Assembly: GCF_033843265.1 (NCBI RefSeq)
Contig: NZ_JAWXRD010000038.1
Location: forward strand, 55,152-119,151
DNA from: Scandinavium lactucae
GTDB lineage: Bacteria > Pseudomonadota > Gammaproteobacteria > Enterobacterales > Enterobacteriaceae
DNA length: 64,000 nt
Direction: 5' to 3'
In this document: piece by piece, positions 28,200 through 36,749 of the stretch
Position numbering within the stretch: the first letter of the stretch is position 1
How the letters are laid out: each line of letters starts with the position of its first letter
Notes under the pieces: generated by a model
Told to the model about the DNA's origin: nothing
The model's database searches: none
Seen by the model: only the letters and a program-made list of their open reading frames with translations
Translations under genes and position numbers: made by a program

Positions 28200-29489
28200 A
28201 TGACCCAGGACGATCTCGCCTTCGATCAACGCCATATCTGGCACCCCTACACGTCCATGACCGCCCCGTTACCGGTTTACCCGGTGGTGGCCGCTCACGG
28301 CTGCGAACTGGCGCTGGCCTCTGGCGAGCCGTTGGTTGACGGTATGTCGTCCTGGTGGGCGGCAATCCACGGATACAATCACCCGCGCCTCAACGCCGCA
28401 ATGACCCAACAGATGGCGCAGATGTCGCACGTGATGTTTGGCGGGATAACCCACCCTTCTGCCGTGGCGCTGTGTCGCAAGCTGGTATCGATGACGCCTG
28501 AAGCGCTGGAATGCGTGTTCCTCGCGGATTCGGGTTCGGTGGCGGTCGAAGTGGCGATGAAAATGGCGTTGCAGTACTGGCAGGCCAAAGACGAACCGCG
28601 TCAGCGTTTTCTCACCTTCCGCAATGGGTATCACGGCGATACCTTCGGGGCGATGTCGGTCTGCGATCCAGACAACTCAATGCACAGTCTGTGGCAAGGG
28701 TATCTGCCGGAAAACCTGTTCGCTCCGGCCCCGCAAAGCCGTTTTAACGGCGAATGGGATGAGAGGGATATGGTGCCGTTTGCCCGCCTGATGGCGGCGC
28801 ATCGCAGCGAGATAGCGGCGGTTATCGTCGAACCCGTGGTACAGGGCGCGGGCGGGATGCGGATGTACCACCCGGAGTGGCTGCGCCGGTTGCGCAAGAT
28901 GTGCGACCGCGAAGGCATTCTGCTGATCGCCGATGAAATCGCCACTGGCTTTGGCCGTACCGGGAAGCTTTTCGCCTGTGAACACGCGGGGATTGCCCCG
29001 GATATTCTGTGTCTTGGCAAGGCGCTGACCGGTGGCACCATGACCCTGTCCGCCACGCTCACCACCCGTGACGTCGCGAATACTATCAGCAACGGGGCTG
29101 CGGGCTGCTTCATGCATGGCCCGACGTTTATGGGCAATCCGCTGGCCTGCGCGGTCGCGGCTGAGAGTCTGGCCCTGCTGGAAGAAGGCCACTGGCAGCA
29201 GCAGGTAGCGGACATTGAAGCGCAGTTGACGCGCGAACTGGCAGACGCACGCCAGTCACCTTTGGTCGCCGACGTGCGTATTTTGGGGGCCATTGGCGTG
29301 GTAGAAACCCATGCGCCGGTGAATATGGCACGACTGCAAAAATTCTTCGTCGAGCGCGGGGTATGGATCCGTCCATTTGGCAAGCTTATCTATCTGATGC
29401 CACCGTATATCATCACGCCTGCGCAGCTGACACGCCTGACCGATGCGGTAAAAGCCGCTCTCAACGACAACACGCTTTTTGCCTCCTGA
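28200..29489 (+). CDS. bioA: adenosylmethionine-8-amino-7-oxononanoate aminotransferase BioA
   Basis: PLP enzyme that uses SAM as amino donor to make 7,8-diaminopelargonate. 429 residues, as in E. coli, from ATG 28200 (MTQDDLAFDQRHIWHPYTSM). Conserved: VDGMSSWWAAIHGYNHP, FLADSGSVAVEVAMKMA, YHGDTFGAMSVCDP, IADEIATGFGRTG and the PLP lysine in LCLGKALTGG. The open frame extends 63 codons upstream through the operator into bioB and is not used. No strong ribosome site is visible. Confidence 0.97.
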   Translation: MTQDDLAFDQRHIWHPYTSMTAPLPVYPVVAAHGCELALASGEPLVDGMSSWWAAIHGYNHPRLNAAMTQQMAQMSHVMFGGITHPSAVALCRKLVSMTPEALECVFLADSGSVAVEVAMKMALQYWQAKDEPRQRFLTFRNGYHGDTFGAMSVCDPDNSMHSLWQGYLPENLFAPAPQSRFNGEWDERDMVPFARLMAAHRSEIAAVIVEPVVQGAGGMRMYHPEWLRRLRKMCDREGILLIADEIATGFGRTGKLFACEHAGIAPDILCLGKALTGGTMTLSATLTTRDVANTISNGAAGCFMHGPTFMGNPLACAVAAESLALLEEGHWQQQVADIEAQLTRELADARQSPLVADVRILGAIGVVETHAPVNMARLQKFFVERGVWIRPFGKLIYLMPPYIITPAQLTRLTDAVKAALNDNTLFAS

Positions 29490-29532
29490 GCTAAACTTCG
29501 TGATTATTCAGCACCCTGAAAGAGGCTATAAG

Positions 29533-30009
29533 ATGAAATTGTTGAGTCAGGATTTTAAGGATGGCGACAAGCTGCCACACCGTCAGGTTTTCAACGGCAT
29601 GGGCTACGACGGGGATAATATTTCGCCGCACCTGGCCTGGGATGACGTGCCGTCTGGCACCAAAAGTTTTGTGGTGACCTGCTATGACCCGGACGCCCCA
29701 ACCGGCTCCGGCTGGTGGCATTGGGTGGTCGTTAATTTACCGGCCAGCACCCGCGTGCTGCCACAGGGCGCAGGCTCCGGCATCGCCGATTTGCCAGACG
29801 GTGCCTTGCAGACCCGGACCGATTTTGGCAAAGCGGGCTACGGTGGTGCAGCGCCACCGAAGGGCGAAACGCACCGCTATATTTTTACCGTGCATGCCCT
29901 GGACGTGGAAAAACTGGAGGTGGATGAAAACGCCAGCGGCGCGATGGTTGGCTTTAATGTGCATTTCCATAGTCTGGCGAGCGCGTCAGTGACGGCGATG
30001 TTTAGCTGA
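29533..30009 (+). CDS. ybhB: PEBP-family protein YbhB (Raf kinase inhibitor-like)
   Basis: Phosphatidylethanolamine-binding-protein fold, cytoplasmic, 158 residues as in E. coli, from ATG 29533 (MKLLSQDFKDGDKLPH). The ligand-site blocks CYDPDAPTGSGWWHWVVVNLP and FNVHFHSLASASVTAMFS are intact. Biological role in bacteria is unknown. It follows bioA by 43 bp, with a TATAAG-ATG context and AGAGG ribosome site. The 18 upstream codons are rejected. Confidence 0.94.
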   Translation: MKLLSQDFKDGDKLPHRQVFNGMGYDGDNISPHLAWDDVPSGTKSFVVTCYDPDAPTGSGWWHWVVVNLPASTRVLPQGAGSGIADLPDGALQTRTDFGKAGYGGAAPPKGETHRYIFTVHALDVEKLEVDENASGAMVGFNVHFHSLASASVTAMFS

Positions 30010-30128
30010 GCGCTGTGGCTGTGGTGTCTGTCTTTCGGATCGGCACCGATCGTGTCCCCGCTTGAAATCGCGGGCTGGAAGAGCGGGCAGTGCGAAGCAC
30101 CGATTTCTGTTGCGGGGCCACGGGGATT

Positions 30129-30157
30129 GATAAGGGGAGCATGGTGCTCCCCTTATC
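30129..30157. terminator. bidirectional hairpin between ybhB and hutH
   Basis: GATAAGGGGAGCA-TGG-TGCTCCCCTTATC is a perfect 13-bp stem between convergent ybhB and hutH. There is no long T run, so it may act as a weak intrinsic terminator or 3'-end stabiliser. The rest of 30010-30238 shows no coding potential. Confidence 0.65.
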
Positions 30158-30238
30158 ACGTTCACGTTTTGTATGGTTTACGGAACCTGCCGAACATCTG
30201 GTGAACGGAACAGTTCCACAGAATTCCACGGGTGATCA

Positions 30239-31759
30239 TTAAAGTACTGATGGCACCAGCTTCTGCAACTGCCCTTCACCCAGCATCGCCATCGCGGCCT
30301 CGATATCTGGCGCGAAGAACCGGTCCTGCACATAGTGCGACACCTTCTCACGCAGCAGATGACGCGCCTGTTCCAGCAACGGACTGGTGGTCAGCCCCTC
30401 GCGCATATCAATGCCCTGCACCGCCGCTAACCATTCCACCGCAATCACGCCGCGGGTGTTGGCCGCCATTTCCCACAGGCGACGTCCGGCCGCCGGGGCC
30501 ATCGACACGTGGTCTTCCTGGTTAGCCGATGTCGGCAGACTGTCGACGCTGTGCGGATGTGCCAGCGCTTTGTTCTCACTCGCCAGTGCGGCGGCGGTGA
30601 CCTGCGCAATCATAAAGCCGGAGTTTACCCCACCGTTTTTCACAAGGAATGGCGGCAGCTGCGACATGTGGCTGTCCATCAGGAGCGCAATCCGACGTTC
30701 GGCCAACGAACCGATTTCGGCAATCGCCAGCGCGATATTATCGGCCGCCATCGCCACCGGTTCAGCGTGGAAGTTGCCCCCGGAAATCACCTCGTTTTCA
30801 TCTGCAAACACCAGCGGGTTGTCGGACACCGCGTTTGCTTCGGTGAGCAGCACCTCTTTGGCCTGACGCAGTTGGGTCAGGCACGCGCCCATCACCTGCG
30901 GCTGACAGCGCAAGGAGTAAGGGTCCTGCACCTTGCTGCATTTGGCGTGAGACTGGGACACCGCGCTGGAATCGGTCAGCACCTGACGATACAGCGCCGC
31001 AGCGTCAATTTGACCACGCTGGCCGCGCGCCTCATGAATACGCGCATCGAACGGACGACGAGACCCGAGTGCGGCTTCGGTAGTCAGCGCCCCGCAGATC
31101 ACCGCCGAATGGAACAGTTCTTCGGCTTCAAACAGCCCGCGCAGGGCGAAAGCCGTGGAGGCCTGGGTGCCGTTCAGCAGCGCCAGCCCCTCTTTCGCCG
31201 CCAGCGTCAGTGGCTCAAGCCCGGCTTTTTTCAACGCCTCTTTGGCCGGGAGCCATTCTCCCTGCCAGCGGGCTTTACCCTCACCGAGCAACGTCAGCGA
31301 CATGTGCGCCAGCGGGGCCAAATCGCCGGACGCGCCGACGGAGCCTTTGGCCGGAATACACGGGTAGACTTCGTGGTTCACCAGCTTCATCAGGGCCTGA
31401 ATCACGCTCAGGCGGATGCCGGAAAAACCGCGCGCCAGGCTGTTAATTTTCAGGACCATAATCAGGCGGACCATCGCATCGTCGAGGGCTTCGCCCACGC
31501 CCGCGGCGTGTGAAAGCACCAGCGAACGTTGGAGATTTTCCAGATCGTCAGTGGCGATGCGGGTCGAGGCCAGCAGACCAAACCCGGTGTTGATCCCGTA
31601 GGCGGTGCGCCCTTCGGCCATAATCGCGTTCACGCAAGCAACGCTGGCATTGATGCCAGGAATGGCGCTGTCATCGAGGGTCAGGGTCTGCGGCTGGCGA
31701 TAAACGTTCAGCAGTTGGGCAAGGGTCAACTGACCCGGAATGATGTTCAGTGTGCTCAT
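30239..31759 (-). CDS. hutH: histidine ammonia-lyase HutH
   Basis: First step of histidine degradation, L-histidine to urocanate plus ammonia. 506 residues. The Ala-Ser-Gly that self-cyclises to the MIO electrophile is seen in GSVGASGDLAPLAH (about 142-144). Also seen: YGINTGFGLL, QDPYSLRCQPQVMGA and GNFHAEPVAMAAD. The start overlaps the hutU stop (ATGA). Second gene of hutUH. Confidence 0.97.
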   Translation of the reverse strand: MSTLNIIPGQLTLAQLLNVYRQPQTLTLDDSAIPGINASVACVNAIMAEGRTAYGINTGFGLLASTRIATDDLENLQRSLVLSHAAGVGEALDDAMVRLIMVLKINSLARGFSGIRLSVIQALMKLVNHEVYPCIPAKGSVGASGDLAPLAHMSLTLLGEGKARWQGEWLPAKEALKKAGLEPLTLAAKEGLALLNGTQASTAFALRGLFEAEELFHSAVICGALTTEAALGSRRPFDARIHEARGQRGQIDAAALYRQVLTDSSAVSQSHAKCSKVQDPYSLRCQPQVMGACLTQLRQAKEVLLTEANAVSDNPLVFADENEVISGGNFHAEPVAMAADNIALAIAEIGSLAERRIALLMDSHMSQLPPFLVKNGGVNSGFMIAQVTAAALASENKALAHPHSVDSLPTSANQEDHVSMAPAAGRRLWEMAANTRGVIAVEWLAAVQGIDMREGLTTSPLLEQARHLLREKVSHYVQDRFFAPDIEAAMAMLGEGQLQKLVPSVL

Positions 31760-33444
31760 TTTTTCTGCCCCTGGGTTGCAGCGATCATCGGTAAATTCAG
31801 TCCTTGTTCAGCGGCGCATTCTACCGCGATTTCGTAGCCTGCGTCGGCATGGCGCATAACGCCTGTGGCCGGATCGTTATGCAGCACGCGGGCGATTCGC
31901 GCCGCGGCCTCGTCGGTGCCGTCGCAGACAATAACCATTCCGGCATGTTGTGAAAAGCCCATTCCCACGCCACCGCCGTGATGCAGTGACACCCAGGTGG
32001 CACCGCTGGCGGTGTTGAGCAGAGCGTTAAGCAATGGCCAGTCGGATACCGCATCTGAGCCGTCGCGCATCGCTTCCGTTTCACGGTTAGGGCTGGCGAC
32101 GGAGCCAGAATCCAGATGATCGCGACCAATCACAATCGGAGCAGAGACTTCGCCTGAACGCACCATTTCATTGAACGCCAGGCCGAGTTTTTGCCGCCAT
32201 TCAAGACCTACCCAGCAGATTCGCGCCGGTAAGCCCTGGAAGCTGATCCGCTCCCGAGCCATGTCCAGCCAGCGGTGCAGATGTTTATCGTCGCTGACAA
32301 TCTCTTTCACTTTGGCATCAGTTTTGTAGATATCTTCCGGGTCGCCGGAGAGCGCCACCCAACGGAACGGGCCGATACCGCGACAGAACAACGGACGGAT
32401 ATAGGCCGGAACGAAGCCCGGGAAATCGAAGGCGTTGCTGACGCCCATCTCTTTCGCCATCTGACGGATGTTGTTGCCGTAATCAAAGGTGGGTACGCCC
32501 ATTTCATTGAAGGCCAGCATGGCGCTGACATGTTCTGCCATCGACTGTTTGGCGGCTTTAACCGTGCCCTGCGGATCGCTTTCCGCCTGCTGCTGATAGT
32601 GCTCCCAGCTCCAGCCCTGCGGCAAATAACCGTGCAGCGGGTCATGGGCGCTGGTCTGGTCGGTGACCATGTCCGGGCGCACGCCGCGTTTAACCAGTTC
32701 AGGCAGAATGTCGGCAGCGTTCGCACACAGCGCCACGGAAACCGCGCGGCCTTCTGCGGTGTATTTTTTGATGCGGGTCAGCGCGTCGTCGAGGGAATCG
32801 GCCTGCTCGTCGATATAACGAGTACGCAGACGGAAATCGATGCGGCTTTGCTGGCACTCAATTACCAACGAACACGCGCCTGCCAGCGTGGCGGCCAGCG
32901 GCTGTGCCCCGCCCATGCCACCCAGCCCGGCGGTCAGTACCCAGCGCCCTTGCAGGTTACCGTCATAGTGCTGACGTCCGGCTTCGACGAAGGTTTCATA
33001 GGTACCCTGCACGATGCCCTGACTGCCGATGTAAATCCAGCTCCCGGCGGTCATCTGGCCGTACATCGCCAGCCCTTTAGCATCGAGTTCGTTGAAGTGC
33101 TCCCAGGTCGCCCAGTGCGGGACAAGGTTCGAGTTGGCAATCAGCACGCGCGGCGCGTTTTCGTGCGTTTTAAACACGCCCACCGGCTTGCCAGACTGCA
33201 CTAACAGGGTTTCATCATTTTCGAGCTGCGTCAGGGATTCGACGATGGCATCGTAGCAATCCCAGTTACGCGCCGCCCGCCCAATGCCGCCATAGACCAC
33301 CAGCTCATGCGGATTTTCCGCCACGTCCGGGTCAAGGTTGTTCATTAACATGCGCAATGGGGCTTCGGTCAGCCAGCTTTTGGCGGTGAGGGTGGTGCCA
33401 CGTGGGGCACGGATTTCCTGCGGACGGTATTTGTTCTGAGACAT
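31756..33444 (-). CDS. hutU: urocanate hydratase HutU
   Basis: NAD+-dependent conversion of urocanate to imidazolone propionate. 562 residues from ATG 33444 (MSQNKYRPQEIRAPRG), matching the family; an 11-codon extension lacks support. Conserved: YGGIGRAARNWDCYD, TAGLGGMGGAQPLAA (nucleotide binding), DQTSAHDPL, RGIGPFRWVALSGDPEDI and SLHHGGGVGMG. First gene of the hutUH operon, transcribed leftward from a promoter with HutC and NAC sites. Confidence 0.97.
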   Translation of the reverse strand: MSQNKYRPQEIRAPRGTTLTAKSWLTEAPLRMLMNNLDPDVAENPHELVVYGGIGRAARNWDCYDAIVESLTQLENDETLLVQSGKPVGVFKTHENAPRVLIANSNLVPHWATWEHFNELDAKGLAMYGQMTAGSWIYIGSQGIVQGTYETFVEAGRQHYDGNLQGRWVLTAGLGGMGGAQPLAATLAGACSLVIECQQSRIDFRLRTRYIDEQADSLDDALTRIKKYTAEGRAVSVALCANAADILPELVKRGVRPDMVTDQTSAHDPLHGYLPQGWSWEHYQQQAESDPQGTVKAAKQSMAEHVSAMLAFNEMGVPTFDYGNNIRQMAKEMGVSNAFDFPGFVPAYIRPLFCRGIGPFRWVALSGDPEDIYKTDAKVKEIVSDDKHLHRWLDMARERISFQGLPARICWVGLEWRQKLGLAFNEMVRSGEVSAPIVIGRDHLDSGSVASPNRETEAMRDGSDAVSDWPLLNALLNTASGATWVSLHHGGGVGMGFSQHAGMVIVCDGTDEAAARIARVLHNDPATGVMRHADAGYEIAVECAAEQGLNLPMIAATQGQKK

Positions 33445-33481
33445 CGGTAAAACTCCTGACGGATACGATGAAGACAAGAAA

Positions 33482-33510
33482 CATATACTTGTCTATACAA
33501 TCATTCGCAA
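33482..33510 (-). promoter_or_regulatory. hutUH promoter
   Basis: On the minus strand TTGCGA (33505-33510) and TATATG (33482-33487) are separated by 17 bp, giving a transcription start near 33475. The HutC operator fills the spacer. The NAC site centre then lies at about -63, the position reported for Klebsiella hutU. Confidence 0.7.
33488..33500 (-). promoter_or_regulatory. HutC operator of hutUH
   Basis: CTTGTCTATACAA lies between the -35 and -10 of the hutU promoter. The same TTGTCTATACA string occurs in inverted orientation upstream of hutI (36554-36564). A shared, near-palindromic motif at both hut promoters is what a HutC (GntR-type) operator should look like. Confidence 0.75.
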
Positions 33511-33530
33511 GCCAGGATTTAACAATTCAG

Positions 33531-33545
33531 ATACATTTTTGTTAT
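33531..33545 (-). promoter_or_regulatory. NAC activator site of hutUH
   Basis: ATACATTTTTGTTAT (plus) reads ATA-N9-TAT on both strands. On the minus strand it is ATAACAAAAATGTAT, one base from the NAC consensus ATA-N6-TNGTAT. Its centre is about 63 bp upstream of the predicted hutU start. NAC activation of hutUH under nitrogen limitation is established in Klebsiella; its use here is inferred. Confidence 0.7.
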
Positions 33546-33584
33546 CTTGCGTCAGCAATCACGCTTTTGCTGACGCCATGAGCG

Positions 33585-34307
33585 TTATGAACCAAAGTGG
33601 CCCTGTAAACGATAGCGTGTGCCGGGGAAAATCAGGCGGGCGTGGGAAACGATGGTCGAGCGCGACCAGGTGCGGCGGCGAATCAACAGGCACGGATCGT
33701 GTTCGTGAATGCTGAGCAAACGACACTCTTCGGCGCTGGCCTTCACCGCTTCGACGATATGCTCGCCCTCGGTGAGCGGGGCAATCAGCGACAGATAATC
33801 GTGCGCGGTGGTAGCGGTGTAATCCTGTTGCAGATATTCGGGCACCACGGTGGCATTGACGCAGCGATCTTCAATCTGTACCGGCACATCGTTTTCAAAA
33901 TGCACCATCAGCGAATGGAAAATGCGGGTGCCTTCCGCCACGCCCAGCGCCTGGGCCTGCTGCTTATCGGCTTTCACTTCTTCAAGTAGCAGCACTTCGC
34001 AGCGGTGTTGATGCTGACGCGCGGCGATTTCATCAGCAATGCTGTGGACTTCAAACAGCGCCGACTGCCCTTTTGGCTCGGCCACGAAGGTGCCAACGCC
34101 CTGCAATCGCACCAGCAGGCCTTCATCGGTGAGTTCGCGTAGGGCGCGGTTGATGGTCATGCGGCTGAAACCAAACTGCGCCACCAGCTCCGCCTCCGAC
34201 GGTATACGGTCATGCGGACGCCAGATCCCGGCGGCAATGTTGTCGCTGATGACGCGTTTGATCTTCTCATAGAACGGCGCGGGAGCGCCGGGTCGCGGTG
34301 AATACAT
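33585..34307 (-). CDS. hutC: histidine utilization repressor HutC
   Basis: GntR/HutC-family repressor, 240 residues, that responds to urocanate. N-terminal winged helix (about 5-70: FYEKIKRVISDNIAAG, IPSEAELVAQFGFSRMTINR) and C-terminal UTRA effector domain. The ATG at 34307 (MYSPRPGAPAP) has a good AAAGGACG ribosome site; upstream in-frame starts fall inside hutG. Last gene of hutIGC, 28 bp after hutG, so it probably represses its own operon as well as hutUH. Confidence 0.95.
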   Translation of the reverse strand: MYSPRPGAPAPFYEKIKRVISDNIAAGIWRPHDRIPSEAELVAQFGFSRMTINRALRELTDEGLLVRLQGVGTFVAEPKGQSALFEVHSIADEIAARQHQHRCEVLLLEEVKADKQQAQALGVAEGTRIFHSLMVHFENDVPVQIEDRCVNATVVPEYLQQDYTATTAHDYLSLIAPLTEGEHIVEAVKASAEECRLLSIHEHDPCLLIRRRTWSRSTIVSHARLIFPGTRYRLQGHFGS

Positions 34308-34335
34308 GTGTCGTCCTTTCATAGTCCGGGTGCTG

Positions 34336-35295
34336 TCACGCATGCCAGCAATCAACAATTTGCCAGGCCAGTCTGGCCGCGGTGCGGGCACCCTGTCCGT
34401 CTCTGTCATAGTGCGGGTTGAATTCAACCATATCAACCGCCTGCAGTTTGCCACTCTGACACAGCGGCATCACTATCCGCAACAAAATTGCCAGTGGAAC
34501 GCCCAATGCCGCAGGGGCCGATACGGCAGGCATTTCCCAGGCCGGGAGCACGTCCAGATCGATGGTTAAATAGATTCGGTCATGTTCAGCAATGACCCGC
34601 TGGACATCGGCCTGCCACTGCGACGTGAGCGGGTCCAGGAGGGTTAAATCTTCAAACACCGTGACCTTGCGGTCGTGCGCTTCCTGCCACAATGCCTGGG
34701 TGTTAGCCGCGCGGCTGGCACCATAACAGGTGTAATTAAAACTGCGCCCCTGACTTTCACAGTGCAGCGCCAGCTGGCGGAATGGCGTGCCCGACGTCGC
34801 GACTGCGGCATGGCGTAAATCAAGGTGCGCATCCAGATTGACGATGGCGACGCTCTCATCAGGAAACGCATCCAGCACCCCGGAACCATGGCCCCAGGCA
34901 GTTTCGTGCCCCCCACCCAACACCAGGGTTTTCATCTGCGCCCGCTGGCAGGCTAGCACCGCATCGTGCAGTGCCTGCTGCGCGGCTTCCAGTTGATCGG
35001 GTTCGGCATGCACGTTGCCAACATCCACCAACCGCTGATGGCCCTGATGGCTCGCCATGTTTGCTAGCGCTTTGCGCAACGCATCTGGCCCCTGTTGCGC
35101 GCCAGGCCGCCCCAGATTGCGCTTCACGCCTTCATCGCAGGCAAAACCCAGCAGGGCTATTTTCCCATGATGCGACGCGGGGGCAAAGTCGCGACTTACC
35201 GTGATGGTCTGAAAAAGACGTTTTGCCGTGGGGGATTCGGCGCTGTCGTCGCGCCCGGTCCAGCATTCCGGGGCCGTCGGTTGCCACAGGTTCAT
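34336..35295 (-). CDS. hutG: formimidoylglutamase HutG
   Basis: Arginase/ureohydrolase-family Mn enzyme splitting formimidoylglutamate to glutamate and formamide. 319 residues from ATG 35295 (MNLWQPTAPECWTGRDD). Metal-ligand motifs: GGGHETAWGH, NLDAHLDLR and TIDLDVLPAWEMP. The start overlaps the hutI stop at ATGA, showing coupling. The extra 11 upstream codons are not conserved. Confidence 0.96.
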   Translation of the reverse strand: MNLWQPTAPECWTGRDDSAESPTAKRLFQTITVSRDFAPASHHGKIALLGFACDEGVKRNLGRPGAQQGPDALRKALANMASHQGHQRLVDVGNVHAEPDQLEAAQQALHDAVLACQRAQMKTLVLGGGHETAWGHGSGVLDAFPDESVAIVNLDAHLDLRHAAVATSGTPFRQLALHCESQGRSFNYTCYGASRAANTQALWQEAHDRKVTVFEDLTLLDPLTSQWQADVQRVIAEHDRIYLTIDLDVLPAWEMPAVSAPAALGVPLAILLRIVMPLCQSGKLQAVDMVEFNPHYDRDGQGARTAARLAWQIVDCWHA

Positions 35296-36518
35296 TGACT
35301 CACCTCGCCGCGAAAGACACGCTGCCACAGCGGGTTGCGCCCTGGCTCATACACCATTTCCACCGGATGTTGCGCATCCCAGATGGCGAAATCGGCCACG
35401 AAACCGGCCGCCAGCTGCCCGTGGGTGTCCTGCCGCCCCAGCGCACGTGCCGCGTGGCGGGTAACGCCTGTCCAGGCTTCTTCCGGCGTCAGGCCAAATT
35501 TTACGCAGGCCATGTTCATCGCCAGATGCAGACTGGCAAACGGACTGGTGCCCGGATTGTAATCGGTCGCGACGGCCATCGGTACGCCGTGGCGACGCAA
35601 TGCGTCCACCGGCGGCTTTTGCGTTTCGTTAAGGAAATAAAATGCGCCGGGTAACAGCACCGCAACCGTGCCGCTGTCGGCCATCGCCGCCACGCCCTCT
35701 TCATTCAGATATTCAATATGATCGGCGGAAAGCCCTTGATAGTGGCTGACCAGCTGCGCCCCGCCCAGCGATGAAAGCTGCTCCACATGACCTTTCACCG
35801 GAATGTTCAGCACCTGCGCGGCACAGAACACGCGTTCAGTTTGTTCCGGCGTGAAACCGACGTTTTCGCAGAAGGCATCGACAGCTTCGAATAGCCCTTG
35901 CTCCCAGAGCGTCGGCAGGATGGTTTCACAGACCAGAGTGATATAGTCGTCAGCGCGGCCTTTATATTCCGTTGGGACTGCATGTGCCGCCAGTAGGGTG
36001 GAGCTGATTTCAACGGCATTGTTCTCGGCCAGCTGCTGGGCAACACGCAGCATTTTGCTTTCATTTGCCGCATCCAGACCGTAGCCCGACTTCACCTCCA
36101 CGGTGGTCACCCCTTCACGCATCAGCCGCTCAAGCCGCGCCTGCGCCAGCATTAACAGCTCAGCTTCGCTGGCCGCGCGGGTGGCCTGCACGGTGGCATT
36201 AATCCCGCCGCCGTTGGCGCTGATGGTCTGATAGGACACGCCGTTCAACCGCTGTTCCCATTCGGCGGCCCGGTTGCCGCCAAACACCAGATGGGTATGG
36301 CAGTCGACCAGCCCCGGCGTCACCAGTCGCCCTTGCAGGTCAATGCGTGTGCCCTTTTTTGCCCCGAGCGAGGCGTCAGGCACAACTTCAGCAATCCGCC
36401 CGTCGCGCACGATAATGGCGTGATGTTCCAGTAAACCGTAGGGTTGGGGTTGATTCGGATCGAAGGTCGCAATCCGGGCGTTATGCCAGATTACGTCGGT
36501 ATCAGCATGTTCAGGCAT
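35292..36518 (-). CDS. hutI: imidazolonepropionase HutI
   Basis: Amidohydrolase opening imidazolone propionate to formimidoylglutamate. 408 residues from ATG 36518 (MPEHADTDVIWHNARIA), near the usual 407. Metal-binding VDCHTHLVFGGNRAAEWEQRL (about 75-90), EVKSGYGLD, LAAHAVP, VKGHVEQLS and the Asp in VATDYNPGTSPF. ATG 36536 would add six residues and cannot be excluded; the longer frame to 36593 reads through the HutC operator. First gene of hutIGC. Confidence 0.95.
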   Translation of the reverse strand: MPEHADTDVIWHNARIATFDPNQPQPYGLLEHHAIIVRDGRIAEVVPDASLGAKKGTRIDLQGRLVTPGLVDCHTHLVFGGNRAAEWEQRLNGVSYQTISANGGGINATVQATRAASEAELLMLAQARLERLMREGVTTVEVKSGYGLDAANESKMLRVAQQLAENNAVEISSTLLAAHAVPTEYKGRADDYITLVCETILPTLWEQGLFEAVDAFCENVGFTPEQTERVFCAAQVLNIPVKGHVEQLSSLGGAQLVSHYQGLSADHIEYLNEEGVAAMADSGTVAVLLPGAFYFLNETQKPPVDALRRHGVPMAVATDYNPGTSPFASLHLAMNMACVKFGLTPEEAWTGVTRHAARALGRQDTHGQLAAGFVADFAIWDAQHPVEMVYEPGRNPLWQRVFRGEVSQ

Positions 36519-36553
36519 GGTCACGTCACTTGTCATGGGTAACTTGTCATGGG

Positions 36554-36564
36554 TTGTATAGACA
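36554..36564 (-). promoter_or_regulatory. HutC operator of hutIGC
   Basis: TTGTATAGACA (plus) is the inverse complement of the TTGTCTATACA core found in the hutUH promoter. It lies about 36 bp upstream of the preferred hutI start. Confidence 0.7.
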
Positions 36565-36684
36565 TTTATTGATAGCAACGACGAGGATGTCAACCTTCCG
36601 GCGGGATATGTTGCTTTTTTGTGATATTCAGCGCGCGCGGGTGACGGTTCGCTACCCTCTTTTTTACGGCTCTGCTTCCCGTTT

Positions 36685-36705
36685 CGCTCAACTTAGTATA
36701 AAAAG
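36685..36705. other. lambda attB-like sequence beside ybhC
   Basis: Read on the minus strand the site is CTTTTTATACTAAGTTGAGC and continues GAAACGGGAAG. E. coli attB has the core GCTTTTTTATACTAA followed by CTTGAGCGAAACGGGAAG. The core differs by one T and the first base; the right flank is nearly unchanged. It keeps its place upstream of ybhC. There is no prophage. The hut operons occupy the space between this site and ybhB. Confidence 0.7.
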
Positions 36706-36749
36706 TCTGGTTTTAAGGACACTTTCCATTTAAATCAGCCTGGAGCACC

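Noticed and set aside
30509..31513. 334-codon open frame antisense to hutH
   Set aside because: Shadow of hutH with His/Arg/Gln-rich antisense composition; hutH is intact.
32275..33204. 309-codon open frame antisense to hutU
   Set aside because: Shadow of hutU; no recognisable motif or start signal.
36594..36749. prophage at the attB-like site
   Set aside because: The site is uninterrupted, with no integrase or phage genes nearby and no second core copy seen.
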